This document shows positions 37,598-47,182 of a stretch of DNA of 64,000 nt, piece after piece. Source of the stretch: Prauserella muralis (GTDB taxonomy: Bacteria; Actinomycetota; Actinomycetes; Mycobacteriales; Pseudonocardiaceae); contig NZ_MASW01000006.1 in the NCBI RefSeq assembly GCF_003202285.1, positions 1 through 64,000 on the forward strand. The letters are read 5' to 3'. Position 1 is the first letter of the stretch, and each line of letters opens with the position of its first letter. The position numbers were made by a program, and so were the translations under genes. The notes beneath the pieces are model-generated. The model was not told where the DNA came from. It ran no database searches and saw nothing but the letters and a program-made list of their open reading frames with translations.

Positions 37598-38478
37598 ACG
37601 GTCCCTGGCCCGCGCGCCCGCCGCAGCTCCTCGACGGCGTGGCGGGCTGCCGCCCCGATGGCCCGCTCGATGTCCGGGCGTGGCCGGGTGCCGCCGCCCC
37701 GGGTGAACACCGCGACCGCGTACCGGCCCCCGTCGGGGTAGTCGACCACCCCGATCTCGTTGCGCACGCAGGGCAGCGTGCCGGTCTTGCCCGCCACCGT
37801 GGCGTCCGGGGCGAACGCCGCGCCGAGCCTTGCCCAGGACACCTGCTGTGCCATCAGCGCGCGCACCTGCCGGCACGCCTGCGGGGGCGCCGCCTCGCCG
37901 GACCAGATCAGCGCGAGCAGCCGGGTCATCTCCATCGGCGTGCTCGCCGTGGTCCGAATCGGGTCGAGTGCCCGCGTGGCGAGCAGTTGCTCGTCGGTCA
38001 GTGTCGGAAAGCGCCGGGCGAACTCCGCGAGATCGGCGGCGCCCACGTCGGAGGCCATGGCGCGCACGATGTCGCGCGGCGGACCGGCGACGGTGGTGGC
38101 GCGCAGTCCCAGCTCGGCGAGCAGCGAGCGCACGTTGTCCACGCCGACACGGTCGAACAGCAGGTCGGCCGCGGTGTTGTCGCTGACCGTCAGCGCGAAC
38201 CGCGCGACGTCGCGCAGGCTCAGCTCCACGTCGTCGGCGCAGCCGGCCGTGCCGGTGCCGCCGAGCCGATCGACCTCGCGGACCCGCACCCGGTCGGTGG
38301 GTTCGAGCTGGCCCTCGGCGACCTGGCGGGCGAACTCCAGCACGAGCGGCACCTTGATCACCGAGGCGAGCACCACCGGCTCGTCGGCACCGAAGCCGGT
38401 CTCCGCTCCTGTGCCGAGGCAGCGGGCGTGCACCCAGCCGTGCACGCCCGCCGCGTCGAACAGGTCCGGAATCGTCAC
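37564..38478 (-). CDS. class A beta-lactamase-like serine hydrolase, no signal peptide
   Basis: 304 aa. Class A motifs: Ser39-x-x-Lys42 (ASVIK), SDN at 99-101 ([12 protein letters not shown]), and KTG in [10 protein letters not shown]. The omega-loop region [11 protein letters not shown] keeps a Glu but has Ala where Asn of ExxLN is expected. There is no signal peptide: GTG 38478 overlaps the stop of the dehydrogenase gene (GTGA), so a longer N-terminus is not possible without another start. It may therefore be a cytoplasmic amidase/esterase rather than a drug-resistance enzyme. Confidence 0.8.
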   Translation of the reverse strand: MTIPDLFDAAGVHGWVHARCLGTGAETGFGADEPVVLASVIKVPLVLEFARQVAEGQLEPTDRVRVREVDRLGGTGTAGCADDVELSLRDVARFALTVSDNTAADLLFDRVGVDNVRSLLAELGLRATTVAGPPRDIVRAMASDVGAADLAEFARRFPTLTDEQLLATRALDPIRTTASTPMEMTRLLALIWSGEAAPPQACRQVRALMAQQVSWARLGAAFAPDATVAGKTGTLPCVRNEIGVVDYPDGGRYAVAVFTRGGGTRPRPDIERAIGAAARHAVEELRRARGPGTVHPPPVSGDTP

Positions 38479-39548
38479 GTGGTCAGGATGGACCGCAACC
38501 TCGGCACCTCGGCCATGCGGCGCTCGGCGAGCCGGTCGGCCGCGGTCACCGGCGGCACGCCCTCGGACTCGGCCAGCGCGAACACGCGCTTGGTGGTGTC
38601 GAACAGCGAGGTGACGCGGCGCTTGGCGCGCTCGAAGTCGAAGCCGTGCAGCTCGTCACTGACCTGGATGACACCGCCGGAGTTGACCAGGTAGTCGGGC
38701 GCGAACAGGATGCCGCGCTCGTCGAGCAGCTTCTCGACGCCGGGGTGCGCGAGCTGGTTGTTCGCGGCCCCGCACACGACCCTGGCGCGCAGCGCGGCGA
38801 CCGTGTCGTCGTCCAGCACGCCGCCCAGCGCGCACGGCGCGAAGATGTCCACGTCGGAGCGCACGAGCGCGGCCTCGTCGGCGACGACCTGCACGCCGGG
38901 ACAGGCGGCGACGGTGCGCTCGACCGCCCGCTCGGAGACGTCGGCGACGACCACCTCGGCACCGGCTTCGACGAGGTGCCCGGTGAGGATGTGCCCGACC
39001 TTGCCGACACCGGAGACGCCGACCCGCCTGCCGCGCAGGTCCGTGGTGCCCCAGACGTGCTCGGCGCTGGCGAGCATGCCCTGGAAGACACCGAACGCGG
39101 TGAGCACCGACGAGTCGCCCGCGCCGCCGAGGTCGCGCGAGCGGCCCGTGACGAACCGGCTCTCGCGGGCGACGACGTCCATGTCGGCGACGTAGGTGCC
39201 GACGTCGCACGCGGTGATGTAGCGGCCGCCGAGTGACTGCACGAACCGGCCGTAGGCGCGCAGCAGCGCCTCGCTCTTCCCGGTCACGGGATCACCGATG
39301 ATGACGGCCTTCCCGCCGCCGAGGTCGAGCCCGGCCAGCGCGTTCTTGTAGGCCATGCCCTTGGACAGCGCCAGCACGTCGTCGAGCGCCTCGTGTTCGG
39401 AGGCGTAGGGGTAGAAGCGGGTGCCACCGAGGGCGGGCCCCAGTGCGGTCGAGTACACCGCGATGATCGCCTTGAGACCGCTGTGCGGGTCCTGGCAGAA
39501 GACAACCTGCTCATGGCCGCTCTCGCGGCCGAATACACCGTCGGTCAC
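38475..39548 (-). CDS. valine/leucine dehydrogenase (Glu/Leu/Phe/Val DH family)
   Basis: 357-aa NAD-dependent amino-acid dehydrogenase that oxidatively deaminates a branched-chain amino acid. Best fit is the valine dehydrogenase of actinomycetes: [39 protein letters not shown], catalytic Lys in [20 protein letters not shown], and the Rossmann [15 protein letters not shown] 39548 is supported by AAAGGAGT eight nt upstream; a longer frame to 39656 has no ribosome site. Coupled to the beta-lactamase-like gene behind it. Valine vs leucine preference cannot be told. Confidence 0.9.
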   Translation of the reverse strand: MTDGVFGRESGHEQVVFCQDPHSGLKAIIAVYSTALGPALGGTRFYPYASEHEALDDVLALSKGMAYKNALAGLDLGGGKAVIIGDPVTGKSEALLRAYGRFVQSLGGRYITACDVGTYVADMDVVARESRFVTGRSRDLGGAGDSSVLTAFGVFQGMLASAEHVWGTTDLRGRRVGVSGVGKVGHILTGHLVEAGAEVVVADVSERAVERTVAACPGVQVVADEAALVRSDVDIFAPCALGGVLDDDTVAALRARVVCGAANNQLAHPGVEKLLDERGILFAPDYLVNSGGVIQVSDELHGFDFERAKRRVTSLFDTTKRVFALAESEGVPPVTAADRLAERRMAEVPRLRSILTT

Positions 39549-39719
39549 GGTCGTGACTCCTTTGTCGTCCGCGGCGCGGCTTGTGGTCGCGGCGCGGGGC
39601 CTTTGTCGGTTGTGCGCGGCCGGCGCCGGGGAGGTTGTCTCCGGCTGATCAACCACGTGCAGCTCAACTTAGGGCGCGGTGGCCGGATTTGCCACCGGCA
39701 TCGGGCACCATCTGTGTTC

Positions 39720-40472
39720 GTGACCGATGAGCGACCTCTGCTGCTCCTGCTGCACGGCCTCGGCGCCAACCGCCACGTCTGGCGCGGCCTGGAACGACAG
39801 CTCTCTGCCCGCTGGCCCGGCGACTGGCTCGCCCCCGATCTGCCGGGACACGGCGAGGCCGCCGGCCTGGCCTGCTACTCGTTCGGCGGGATGGCCGCGG
39901 CGGTGGCCGACGCCGTCGTCCCCGCCGCCGGTGGCAGGCGGGTGGTGGCACTGGGCCACTCGCTGGGCGGGGTGCTCGCGCTGACGCTGGCGACCGGCTG
40001 GTTCGGGGTGCCGGTCGCGGCGGTGTGCGGGCTGGGCATCAAGGTGCGCTGGTCGTCCGAAGAGCTGGCCAGGGCCGCCGCGGTCGCGACGAGGCCGGCG
40101 CGGGTGTTCGGCAGCAGGCAGGAGGCGGCGCAGCGCTGGCTGCGGGGCGCCGGGCTCACCGGGCTTCTCGCCGAGCGCTCCGACGAGGATGCGGCCGTGG
40201 ACGCGGGCGTCCGGCGTGACGGCGAGGGCTGGTCGCTGACCGTCGATCACCGCGCGTTCGGCGTCGGCGCGCCGGACATGACGGGGCTGCTCGCCGCGTG
40301 CCGGGCCGAGGTGGTGCTCGCCGCCGGGGAGCATGACCCGATGTGCCCGGCCGAGCACCTGCGCGACCTGCGGCCCGACCCGGTGGTGCTGCCGGGGCTC
40401 GGGCACAACGCGCACGTGGAGGACCCCGCGGCCCTGTGGCCGCTGCTCGACCGGCTCGCCGCGGCCTGCTGA
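39720..40472 (+). CDS. alpha/beta hydrolase
   Basis: 250-aa alpha/beta hydrolase. Oxyanion motif LLLHGLGANRHVW, nucleophile in LGHSLGGVLA, acid in AAGEHDPMCP and base His in GLGHNAHVEDP. No signal peptide. GTG 39720 (VTDERPLLL) chosen; GTG 39714 also possible. Ends one base from the stop of tryptophan 2,3-dioxygenase on the opposite strand. A kynurenine formamidase role is a possibility only by position. Confidence 0.85.
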   Translation: MTDERPLLLLLHGLGANRHVWRGLERQLSARWPGDWLAPDLPGHGEAAGLACYSFGGMAAAVADAVVPAAGGRRVVALGHSLGGVLALTLATGWFGVPVAAVCGLGIKVRWSSEELARAAAVATRPARVFGSRQEAAQRWLRGAGLTGLLAERSDEDAAVDAGVRRDGEGWSLTVDHRAFGVGAPDMTGLLAACRAEVVLAAGEHDPMCPAEHLRDLRPDPVVLPGLGHNAHVEDPAALWPLLDRLAAAC

Positions 40473-40473
40473 G

Positions 40474-41262
40474 TCACAGCTCGGCGCGCACCGCCCAGAG
40501 GTCGGGAAACACCGGCGAGGACAGGGTGGTGCGCAGGTAGGCCGCGCCGGAGGAGCCTCCCGTGCCGGGCTTGTCGCCGATGGTGCGCTCGACCATCTTC
40601 ACGTGCCGGTAGCGCCACTCCTGCACGCCCTCGTCGAGATCCACAAGGTGCTCGCAGACCGAGGCGGGCCCGGCGTCGTCGCGGTAGACCCGCAGCAACT
40701 CCCGCTGCACCGCGTCGGAGGGTCCCGCGGGCTGCGTGACGTCGGGCCGGGCGGGGGTGTCGTAGCCGTGGGCGCGCAGGTAGGTCAGGAACGAGTCGAA
40801 CAGCGACGGCCGCGCCATCGCGGCGGCGATGCGCTCCCGCGCCTGGCTGCCCTCGGGATAGTGCTCGAACACGGCGCGCTCGCGCCTGCCGAGCACGGCC
40901 TCCAGCTCGCGGAACTGACCGGACTGGAAGCCGCTCGCCGCGTCCAGCCGCGCGCGGAACGTGGTGAACTGGCTGGGTGTCATCGTCTCCAGCACGTCGA
41001 TCTGGGCGACCACGACCTTGAGGATGGTCAGGACGCGGCGCAGGGTGCGCACGGCGTGCGGGGTGTCGCCGTCCTCCAGCCTGCGCTGCAGGTACGCCAG
41101 CTCGTGCAGCAGCTGCTTGAACCACAGCTCGTAGACCTGGTGGATGACGATGAACAGCAGCTCGTCGTGTTCCGCCGACCGCGGGCGCTGCGCACGCAGC
41201 ACCTCGTCGAGCGCCAGGTAGGACGTGTACGTCAGCGAGGCGTGCTGCTCGTCACCGGCCAT
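40474..41262 (-). CDS. kynA: tryptophan 2,3-dioxygenase
   Basis: 262-aa heme enzyme that opens the indole ring of tryptophan to N-formylkynurenine. Family motifs: HDELLFIVIHQVYELWFKQL and the C-terminal RHVKMVERTIGDKPGTGGSSG with the proximal heme His. ATG 41262 (MAGDEQHASLTYTSYL) has TAAGCT seven nt upstream, supporting a leaderless start and excluding the longer frame to 41328. No kynU or kynB-like cyclase family gene is adjacent. It is tempting to link it to secondary metabolism, but no such genes are here. Confidence 0.93.
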   Translation of the reverse strand: MAGDEQHASLTYTSYLALDEVLRAQRPRSAEHDELLFIVIHQVYELWFKQLLHELAYLQRRLEDGDTPHAVRTLRRVLTILKVVVAQIDVLETMTPSQFTTFRARLDAASGFQSGQFRELEAVLGRRERAVFEHYPEGSQARERIAAAMARPSLFDSFLTYLRAHGYDTPARPDVTQPAGPSDAVQRELLRVYRDDAGPASVCEHLVDLDEGVQEWRYRHVKMVERTIGDKPGTGGSSGAAYLRTTLSSPVFPDLWAVRAEL

Positions 41263-41314
41263 GCCCGCGAGCTTAGCGCCGGGTCGCCGGCGCGGGCCGT
41301 TAGCGTGTCCCGCC

Positions 41315-42088
41315 ATGGAGGACACCATCGCGCCGGTGCTCGATCAGCTGGACCGGCAGGACCCCGGTGAGGTCGCCGGGGTCTACCTCTGCGGTTCCGC
41401 CGCCACCTCGGGCCTGCGGCCGGACAGCGACGTCGACCTGCTCCTGCTCACCCGCCGGTCGCTCACCACGGCCGAGCGCGCCGCGCTGGTGTCGCTGCTG
41501 CTGGAGGTGTCCGGGTGGCGGGGACACGCGGGCCGCTTCCCCGATGCCGCCGGACGCCGTCCGATCGAGCTGACCGGCATCGTCGCCGACGACGCGCGGC
41601 GGCTGAGCGCGTGGCCCCGCCGCGACTTCCAGTACGGCGAGTGGCTCCGCGCGGACCTGGTGCACGGTCACCTGCCGCGGCCGGCGCACGACCCCGACGT
41701 CGTGGTGCTGCTCGCCGCCGCCCACACGGCGCACCGGGTGCTGCGCGGGCCCGTGCTCGGCGACGTGGCCGGACCCGTCGATCGCGCCCTGCTGCACCGT
41801 GCGGTGCTGGCCGTCGTCCCGGACCTGCTGGAGGACATCGACGGCGACGAACGGAACGTGCTGCTGACTCTCGCCCGGATCCTCGTCACGCTGGAGACCG
41901 GCAGGATCGTATCGAAGGACGCCGCGGCCGAGGCGGTGGCGCTCACGCTCACCGGCACCGACCGCGAGCTGCTGAAGCGTGCCAGTGCGGGCTATCTCGG
42001 CGCCGCTCGCGACGACTGGACCGGCCTGACCCCGCGCGTGCGGGCGCTGGCTCACGCCCTCGCCGAGCGGGCCGGGCGGCACGGCTGA
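41315..42088 (+). CDS. nucleotidyltransferase, aminoglycoside adenylyltransferase (AadA)-like
   Basis: 257 aa. Pol-beta nucleotidyltransferase motif GSAATSGLRPDSDVDLLLL near residues 27-45, then a C-terminal helical domain with LTLARILVTLETGRIVSKDAAA as in ANT(3'')/ANT(9) enzymes. It may adenylylate an aminoglycoside such as spectinomycin or streptomycin; chromosomal relatives are often of unproven activity. ATG 41315, 52 nt from the divergent dioxygenase. Converges with the acyltransferase gene. Confidence 0.82.
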   Translation: MEDTIAPVLDQLDRQDPGEVAGVYLCGSAATSGLRPDSDVDLLLLTRRSLTTAERAALVSLLLEVSGWRGHAGRFPDAAGRRPIELTGIVADDARRLSAWPRRDFQYGEWLRADLVHGHLPRPAHDPDVVVLLAAAHTAHRVLRGPVLGDVAGPVDRALLHRAVLAVVPDLLEDIDGDERNVLLTLARILVTLETGRIVSKDAAAEAVALTLTGTDRELLKRASAGYLGAARDDWTGLTPRVRALAHALAERAGRHG

Positions 42089-42107
42089 CCGCCACGGCCC
42101 CGTGACG

Positions 42108-42992
42108 TCAGCGTCGCGTGTCCGCTGTCGGCGTCGCCGTGGTGGCCGTCGGTGTCGCCGTGCCGGCCGTCCGGGGCAGGAGCACGGCGTCGGTGCCGAG
42201 CGCGGCGTGCACGGCCGCCTCGGCCAGCGCGGCCAGTTCGGCGCGGTCGCGCGCGCGGCCGGGCGCCAGCTCCGGGCACACGAACAGCTCCAGCACCAGT
42301 CCCCGCAGCCGGGACACCCTGCGCAAGGACGCGATGAGCGACTCGGGGCCGATGAACGCGGCCCGGGTCGTCTCGCGGCCGTCGGCGAGCCGGTAGCGCA
42401 ACGCCACCGGCCGCACCGGCACGCCGCCGTCGATGGCCGCCTGGAACGCGGCCGGCCGGAACCGGCCGGACGCGCGCCCGCACCAGGTGGTGCCCTCGGG
42501 CGTCACGTTGACCAGCGAACCGCCGCGCAGCGCCTCGGCCAGCTCGCGCACCGTCGCGGGCAGGGTGGAGAGCCGTTCCCGGTCGAGGTAGAGGGCGCCG
42601 GAGCGGGAGACGAGCCCGCCGAGCACCGGCCAGCCCGCGATCTCCTTCTTGGCCAGCGCCCGCATCGGGCGCACGGCGTTGATGCCGATGATGTCGAGCC
42701 ACGAGATGTGGTTGTTCACCACGAGTGCCCCGCGGCCGGCGCCGTCGAGGCTGCCGTGCACGACGAGCCGCACTCCGAACGCCACGAGCACGCCCCGGAA
42801 AACCAGCCGCACGAGGCGTTCCCTGGCAGGCCTGCGCAGGGCGACAAGCGCAGGCGCCACCAGCAGCGCGAGCGGGACCACCCCGGCCGCGGCGGCCAGC
42901 CGCGCGGCGCGGCGCGCGGGACCCACCTCTGGGTCGCCGGAGGTCAGGCAACCGTCGCCGCACGGCGAGGCGGGCATCCAGGCGTGACTCAC
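42108..42992 (-). CDS. 1-acyl-glycerol/lyso-lipid acyltransferase (PlsC family)
   Basis: 294-aa PlsC-family acyltransferase. One N-terminal membrane region (LAAAAGVVPLALLVAPALVAL), the catalytic NHISWLD (NHx4D), FVPEGT-type block as VTPEGTTWCGR. GTG 42992 overlaps the stop of the OlsB-like gene (GTGA), so the pair acts together: OlsA-type O-acylation of lyso-ornithine lipid is the best guess. The C-terminus ends in a Thr/Ala/Pro repeat (TATPTATTATPTA), likely disordered. Counterpart of M. tuberculosis Rv3026c by position (from memory). Confidence 0.85.
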   Translation of the reverse strand: MSHAWMPASPCGDGCLTSGDPEVGPARRAARLAAAAGVVPLALLVAPALVALRRPARERLVRLVFRGVLVAFGVRLVVHGSLDGAGRGALVVNNHISWLDIIGINAVRPMRALAKKEIAGWPVLGGLVSRSGALYLDRERLSTLPATVRELAEALRGGSLVNVTPEGTTWCGRASGRFRPAAFQAAIDGGVPVRPVALRYRLADGRETTRAAFIGPESLIASLRRVSRLRGLVLELFVCPELAPGRARDRAELAALAEAAVHAALGTDAVLLPRTAGTATPTATTATPTADTRR

Positions 42993-43759
42993 AGGTCGGC
43001 CCCGAGGAAGAACTTGAGGTAGCGGGCGTCGACCTGCTGCAGGTCCAGCAGCACGAAGAAGTCGGCAACGCCGAAGTCCGCATCGTGCGCGGGCGGCCCG
43101 CAGACCCGCGCGCCGAGACGCACGTACCCGCGCAGCAGCGGCGGCAGGGTGGGCCGCACGGGCCTGGGCACGTCGTCGGCGCGCCATGGGTGAAGCGGCG
43201 CCACCCGCTGGGAGGCGGGCGCGTAGTGCTTGGCGCGCACCAGGTCCCACACCCCGGCGGCGAGCCGGCCGCCGTCGGCGAGCGGCACCGACGCGCAGCC
43301 GGCCAGGTAGCGGTGCCCCGACAGCAGCATGTACCGGGCGATGCCCGCCCACACCAGGCTCACGACGGCACCGGTGCGGTGGGCGGCGTCGACGCACGAG
43401 CGCCCGGTCTCCACCAGCGAGCCGCGCAGCCCGGCGAGCGCGGTGAGGTCGAACTCGGTGTCGGCGTAGAGCTGCCCGGCACGCGCGGCCCGCTCCGGCG
43501 GCAGCATCCGGTAGGTGCCGACGATCTCGCCCGTGGCGTCGTGGCGCACCACCAGGTGGTCGCAGAAGGCGTCGTAGTAGTCGACGTCCACGCCGGGCAC
43601 CCGGGATTCGAGGGCGGCGCCCATCTCCTCGGCGAACACGCGGTAGCGCAGTCGCTGGGCGGCGAGCACCTCGTCGTTGTCGTTGGCGACGAGCAGCGAG
43701 TACCCCGCCGCGTCCTCGCCCGTCCGGTCAGTGCTGACAAGTAGCTGCGACCGTGTCAT
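42989..43759 (-). CDS. GNAT-fold N-acyltransferase, OlsB/hemolysin-like
   Basis: 256-aa protein of the Acetyltransf_5 family that includes OlsB (ornithine acyl-ACP N-acyltransferase) and autoinducer-synthase relatives. Visible: [65 protein letters not shown] region and the LDLQQVDARYLKFFLGADL end. ATG 43759. Coupled to the PlsC gene, which is how ornithine-lipid genes pair. Position equals Rv3027c in the mycobacterial block (from memory). Confidence 0.8.
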   Translation of the reverse strand: MTRSQLLVSTDRTGEDAAGYSLLVANDNDEVLAAQRLRYRVFAEEMGAALESRVPGVDVDYYDAFCDHLVVRHDATGEIVGTYRMLPPERAARAGQLYADTEFDLTALAGLRGSLVETGRSCVDAAHRTGAVVSLVWAGIARYMLLSGHRYLAGCASVPLADGGRLAAGVWDLVRAKHYAPASQRVAPLHPWRADDVPRPVRPTLPPLLRGYVRLGARVCGPPAHDADFGVADFFVLLDLQQVDARYLKFFLGADL

Positions 43760-43915
43760 GGACACGATCGTCGCGGCCGGAGGGAAACCGGGCGGGACTG
43801 CGGCCGTGACCGATGCGTGGACAGTGCGTGAATTACGAGCAGCCTGCCGGCGGAACCCCACGATGCCGGGCCGCGTCCCAGAGACACCGTCCATCCTGAT
43901 CTTGCTGGAGGCGTC

Positions 43916-45229
43916 GTGCTGGGGAAACGCAGTGCCATTGCTTTGACCACCTCCGTGCTGGTCCTGGCGGTCGCCGCCTGCGGCAGCTCTGCGGAGGGCA
44001 CCGGGGCCGGGCGCCCGGCCCCGGTGTCCGGCTCGGCGCCGGTTCCCCAGGTGAGCGTGCCCGAGGGCTTCGACAACACGCGCGGCTGGGCGATCCGGGA
44101 AGGAGCCGACGGGACGCGGTTCGCCAGGCCTGTCATGGCGCCACGCGCGGGGCTGGTCGTGGTGCGGGGCACGACGCACGACGGCCGCACCTCGCACGTC
44201 GCGGCGCACGACGCCGAAACCGGAACGGTGCGCTGGACCGGCGGGCCCGTGCCGCGTCCCGAGGGCAAGGTGGACGCGTTGCCGTTCGTCGTCAACGACG
44301 GTGACGACGAGTACGTCGTGCTCGCCACGAGCGGGACCGAGGGCGGGGACAACGGCCTCGACAAGGCCTCCGACGTCACGCGCCTCCACGTATACGACGC
44401 GGACTCGTCGGGCGACGACGTCGCCGCCCGGCACGAGATCACGGTCCCCCACACGGCGAGCGGCTACGAGTTGGGCAGCGACGGCACGTTCCTCGTCCGA
44501 TACCGGAACGGCGCGACCGTGGTGAACGTGGGCACCGGCGAGACGACGCCCTACGACGGCGACGAGCGGATCCAGGCACCGCGGGAATGCGGTCAGCTCA
44601 TCGGCTCGTGCAACGACCGCGCGCACGTCGTCGGGGTGACGGTGAACGGCCCGCTCGTCCAGGGCACCGAGGCGTTCTGGGTGCCGGGCGGCTGGTTCAG
44701 CGACGACGTCGTCCCGCCCGGCGCGAGCCCCCGGGAGGGCTCGGCCACGGTCGAGGTGGCAGGCAGCCCGGACGGCGAGTCCGTGGTGGCGGCGTGGCCC
44801 GTGCGGGAGGGAATCTCCGGCACCCAGCGGGTGTGGGCCGTGCACGACGGGCGCACCGGTGAGGTCGTCGCGTCCGTCACCTGCGAGCAGCGCGGCGACG
44901 GCTACGGCAACCCCGTCGACGTGCGCCCGGCCCTCTCGGACAACGGGCGCTACCTGATCTTCGACCTCGTCGGATTCGACCTCGAGACAGGGGAAGGCCG
45001 CTGCTTCGGGGAAACCGACACGCGCCGCGAGATCCAGCTGACCTCGGTGGCCGACGACGGCACCGCCTTCGGCGACACCGGCGACACCCCCGTCGCCGTC
45101 TCGCTGACCACCGCCGAGGCGAGGCCACTCGGCGAGAAGACCGTGGTCCCGAGCCTGATCGGCGCGGGCGTGGGCGTCTTCTCCGAGGACGGCGGCGACG
45201 ACTTGCTCGTCTACCCGAGGACGGACTGA
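43916..45229 (+). CDS. secreted lipoprotein with beta-propeller-like repeats
   Basis: 437 aa. Signal peptide with lipobox VAACGSS, so a lipoprotein. The mature part resembles PQQ-like/WD beta-propeller sheets (ARPVMAPRAGLVVVRG, VAAHDAETGTVRWTGG, VYDADSSGDDVAARHEI, VWAVHDGRTGEVVASV). No catalytic motif recognised. GTG 43916 has GGAGG upstream. Divergent from the OlsB-like gene and followed by a strong terminator. Role unknown, perhaps a binding or scaffolding protein at the cell surface. Confidence 0.8.
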   Translation: MLGKRSAIALTTSVLVLAVAACGSSAEGTGAGRPAPVSGSAPVPQVSVPEGFDNTRGWAIREGADGTRFARPVMAPRAGLVVVRGTTHDGRTSHVAAHDAETGTVRWTGGPVPRPEGKVDALPFVVNDGDDEYVVLATSGTEGGDNGLDKASDVTRLHVYDADSSGDDVAARHEITVPHTASGYELGSDGTFLVRYRNGATVVNVGTGETTPYDGDERIQAPRECGQLIGSCNDRAHVVGVTVNGPLVQGTEAFWVPGGWFSDDVVPPGASPREGSATVEVAGSPDGESVVAAWPVREGISGTQRVWAVHDGRTGEVVASVTCEQRGDGYGNPVDVRPALSDNGRYLIFDLVGFDLETGEGRCFGETDTRREIQLTSVADDGTAFGDTGDTPVAVSLTTAEARPLGEKTVVPSLIGAGVGVFSEDGGDDLLVYPRTD

Positions 45230-45257
45230 GCGGGCGCGCCCGCGAACCCCGGACGCG

Positions 45258-45292
45258 GCCGAGGCCACCGGGACGGACCCGGTGGCCTCGGC
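45258..45292. terminator. bidirectional hairpin terminator
   Basis: GCCGAGGCCACCGGG / CCCGGTGGCCTCGGC, perfect 15-bp arms with a 5-nt loop, between the convergent lipoprotein gene and etfA. It can end both transcripts. Confidence 0.85.
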
Positions 45293-45315
45293 TCAGGCGT
45301 CGCGTGGGGCCGCGC

Positions 45316-46275
45316 TCAGCCCTTGCGCTTGGCGACCTCTTCGGTCAGCTGCGGGGCGACGTTGAACAGGTCGCCCACCACGCCGAAGTCGGCGATCTCG
45401 AAGATCGGCGCCTCGGCGTCCTTGTTCACCGCCACGATCGTCTTCGACGTCTGCATGCCGGCGCGGTGCTGGATGGCGCCGGAGATGCCGAGCGCCACGT
45501 ACAGCTGCGGCGAGACGGTCTTGCCGGTCTGCCCGACCTGGAACTGGGCCGGGTAGTAGCCCGAGTCGACGGCCGCACGGGAGGCGCCGACCGCGGCGCC
45601 GAGCGCGTCGGCCAGCTTCTCGACCACCTCGAACTTCTCCGCCGAGCCGACACCACGGCCGCCGGAGACGACGATCGTGGCCTCGGTGAGCTCCGGCCGG
45701 TCGCCGCCGACCACCGGCTCGACGCCGGTGATCCTGGCCGACTTGGCGGGGTCCACCGCGGGCAGCGAGACGGAGACCTCCTCGGCCGCGCCGTCGGCGG
45801 CCTCGGCCTCGACGCCGCCGGGGCGCACCGAGATCACCGGGATGCCCTTGGCGGCCTTGGACTTCACCGAGAACGCGCCACCGAAGATGGACTGGTCCAC
45901 CGACCCGTCGCCGTTGACGCCCACGGCGTCGACGAGCAGGCCGGAACCCAGCCGCACCGCGAGCCTGCCCGCGATCTCCTTGCCCTCCGAGGTGGCGGCC
46001 ACGAGCACGGCGGCGGGTGAGGCCTGCTCGGCGACCGTGGACAGGGCGTCGACCTTCGGCGTCACCAGGTAGCCCGCGGCGTCGTCGGACTCGGCGACGT
46101 AGACCTTCGCCGCGCCGTAGGAGGCCAGCGACTCCTTGACCTTGCCCGCGGTACCGGGAGCACCGACGACCACCGCGGAGGGCTCACCCAGCGTGCGGGC
46201 GGCGGTCAGCAGCTCGTAGGTGACCTTCTTGACCTCACCGTCGACGTGGTCGACGAGCACCAGTACTTCAGCCAT
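45316..46275 (-). CDS. etfA: electron transfer flavoprotein alpha subunit
   Basis: 319 aa. Alpha subunit of ETF, the FAD-containing acceptor of electrons from acyl-CoA dehydrogenases. The C-terminal FAD site [24 protein letters not shown] and [13 protein letters not shown] is complete. ATG 46275 has AAGGAGAC upstream. Second gene of etfB-etfA (17-nt gap). Equivalent to Rv3028c (fixB). Confidence 0.96.
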   Translation of the reverse strand: MAEVLVLVDHVDGEVKKVTYELLTAARTLGEPSAVVVGAPGTAGKVKESLASYGAAKVYVAESDDAAGYLVTPKVDALSTVAEQASPAAVLVAATSEGKEIAGRLAVRLGSGLLVDAVGVNGDGSVDQSIFGGAFSVKSKAAKGIPVISVRPGGVEAEAADGAAEEVSVSLPAVDPAKSARITGVEPVVGGDRPELTEATIVVSGGRGVGSAEKFEVVEKLADALGAAVGASRAAVDSGYYPAQFQVGQTGKTVSPQLYVALGISGAIQHRAGMQTSKTIVAVNKDAEAPIFEIADFGVVGDLFNVAPQLTEEVAKRKG

Positions 46276-46292
46276 GAGTTCGTCTCCTTGTC

Positions 46293-47078
46293 TCAGATGA
46301 GCTTCTGGGCCACGAGGTACTCGGCGACCTTCGTGCCACCGTCGCCGTCGTCCTCGACACGCTCACCCGCCGTGCGCGGCGGCTTCGGCGAAGCCTCCAG
46401 CACGGTCGACCACGCATTGCCGAGCCCGACCTCGCCGGAGTCGACCCCGAGGTCGGCGACCGTGAGGGTCTCCACGGGCTTCTTCTTGGCGGCCATGATG
46501 CCCTTGAACGACGGGTACCGCGGCTCGTTGATCTTCTCGGTGACGCTGACGATCGCGGGCAGGTTCGCCTCGAGGTGGGTGATGCCCTCCTCGGTCTCGC
46601 GGTCGGCCTTCACCGAGCCGCCCTCGACGGTCAGCTGCCGCACGTGGGTCAGCTGCGGCAGGCCGAGCAGCTCGGCGAGCATCGCGGGCACCGCACCGCC
46701 GCGGCCGTCCGAGGCCTCGTTACCGGCGATGACGAGGTCGACGCCCTCGACCTTGCCGATGGCGGCGGCGAGGACCTTCGCGGTGGCCAGCATGTCGGAA
46801 CCGTGCAGCGACTCGTCGGAGACGTGGATCGCCTTGTCGGCGCCCATGGACAGGGCCTTGCGGATCGCGTCGGTGGCGCGGTCGGGGCCGACGCAGAGGA
46901 CGGTCACCTCACCCTCGCCGGCCTCCTTGATCTTGAGCGCCTCCTCGACGGAGCGCTCGTTGATCTCGTCGATCACCGCGTCGGCGGACTCCCGGTCCAG
47001 AGTGTGGTCGCTCTCGGAGAGCTTGCGTTCCGAGTAGGTGTCCGGCACCTGCTTGACCAGGACAACGATGTTGGTCAT
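46293..47078 (-). CDS. etfB: electron transfer flavoprotein beta subunit
   Basis: 261 aa. Beta subunit of ETF with the AMP/nucleotide site: VLVKQVPDTYSERKL, VLCVGPDRATDAIRKALSMGADKAIHV, VIAGNEASDGRGGAVPAMLAEL and NEPRYPSFKGIMAAKKKP. ATG 47078 is placed behind GAAGGAGATCC, a very strong ribosome site. First gene of the operon. A 16-bp palindrome lies about 105-120 nt upstream. Confidence 0.96.
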   Translation of the reverse strand: MTNIVVLVKQVPDTYSERKLSESDHTLDRESADAVIDEINERSVEEALKIKEAGEGEVTVLCVGPDRATDAIRKALSMGADKAIHVSDESLHGSDMLATAKVLAAAIGKVEGVDLVIAGNEASDGRGGAVPAMLAELLGLPQLTHVRQLTVEGGSVKADRETEEGITHLEANLPAIVSVTEKINEPRYPSFKGIMAAKKKPVETLTVADLGVDSGEVGLGNAWSTVLEASPKPPRTAGERVEDDGDGGTKVAEYLVAQKLI

Positions 47079-47182
47079 GGATCTCCTTCGGCGCACGCAG
47101 GTCGTTACTGGGCGGTAGCGTATTGCCATTCGCGGCGCTTGGCGCGCCGAGGTGACCGCCTTCACCTGGAATGGCGATCTAC

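Noticed and set aside
35567-37876. 769-aa frame extending the MBL-fold protein upstream through the LysR gene
   Set aside because: The Tat signal at 36541 marks the true start; upstream is antisense to LysR.
42110-42170. Short GTCGGCGTCGCCGTG-like direct repeats
   Set aside because: They are codons of the Thr/Ala/Pro tail of the PlsC protein; low-complexity coding, not a separate element.
42989-45268. 759-aa minus-strand frame extending the OlsB-like gene across the lipoprotein gene
   Set aside because: Domain homology starts at ATG 43759; the rest is antisense to a good lipoprotein gene with lipobox.
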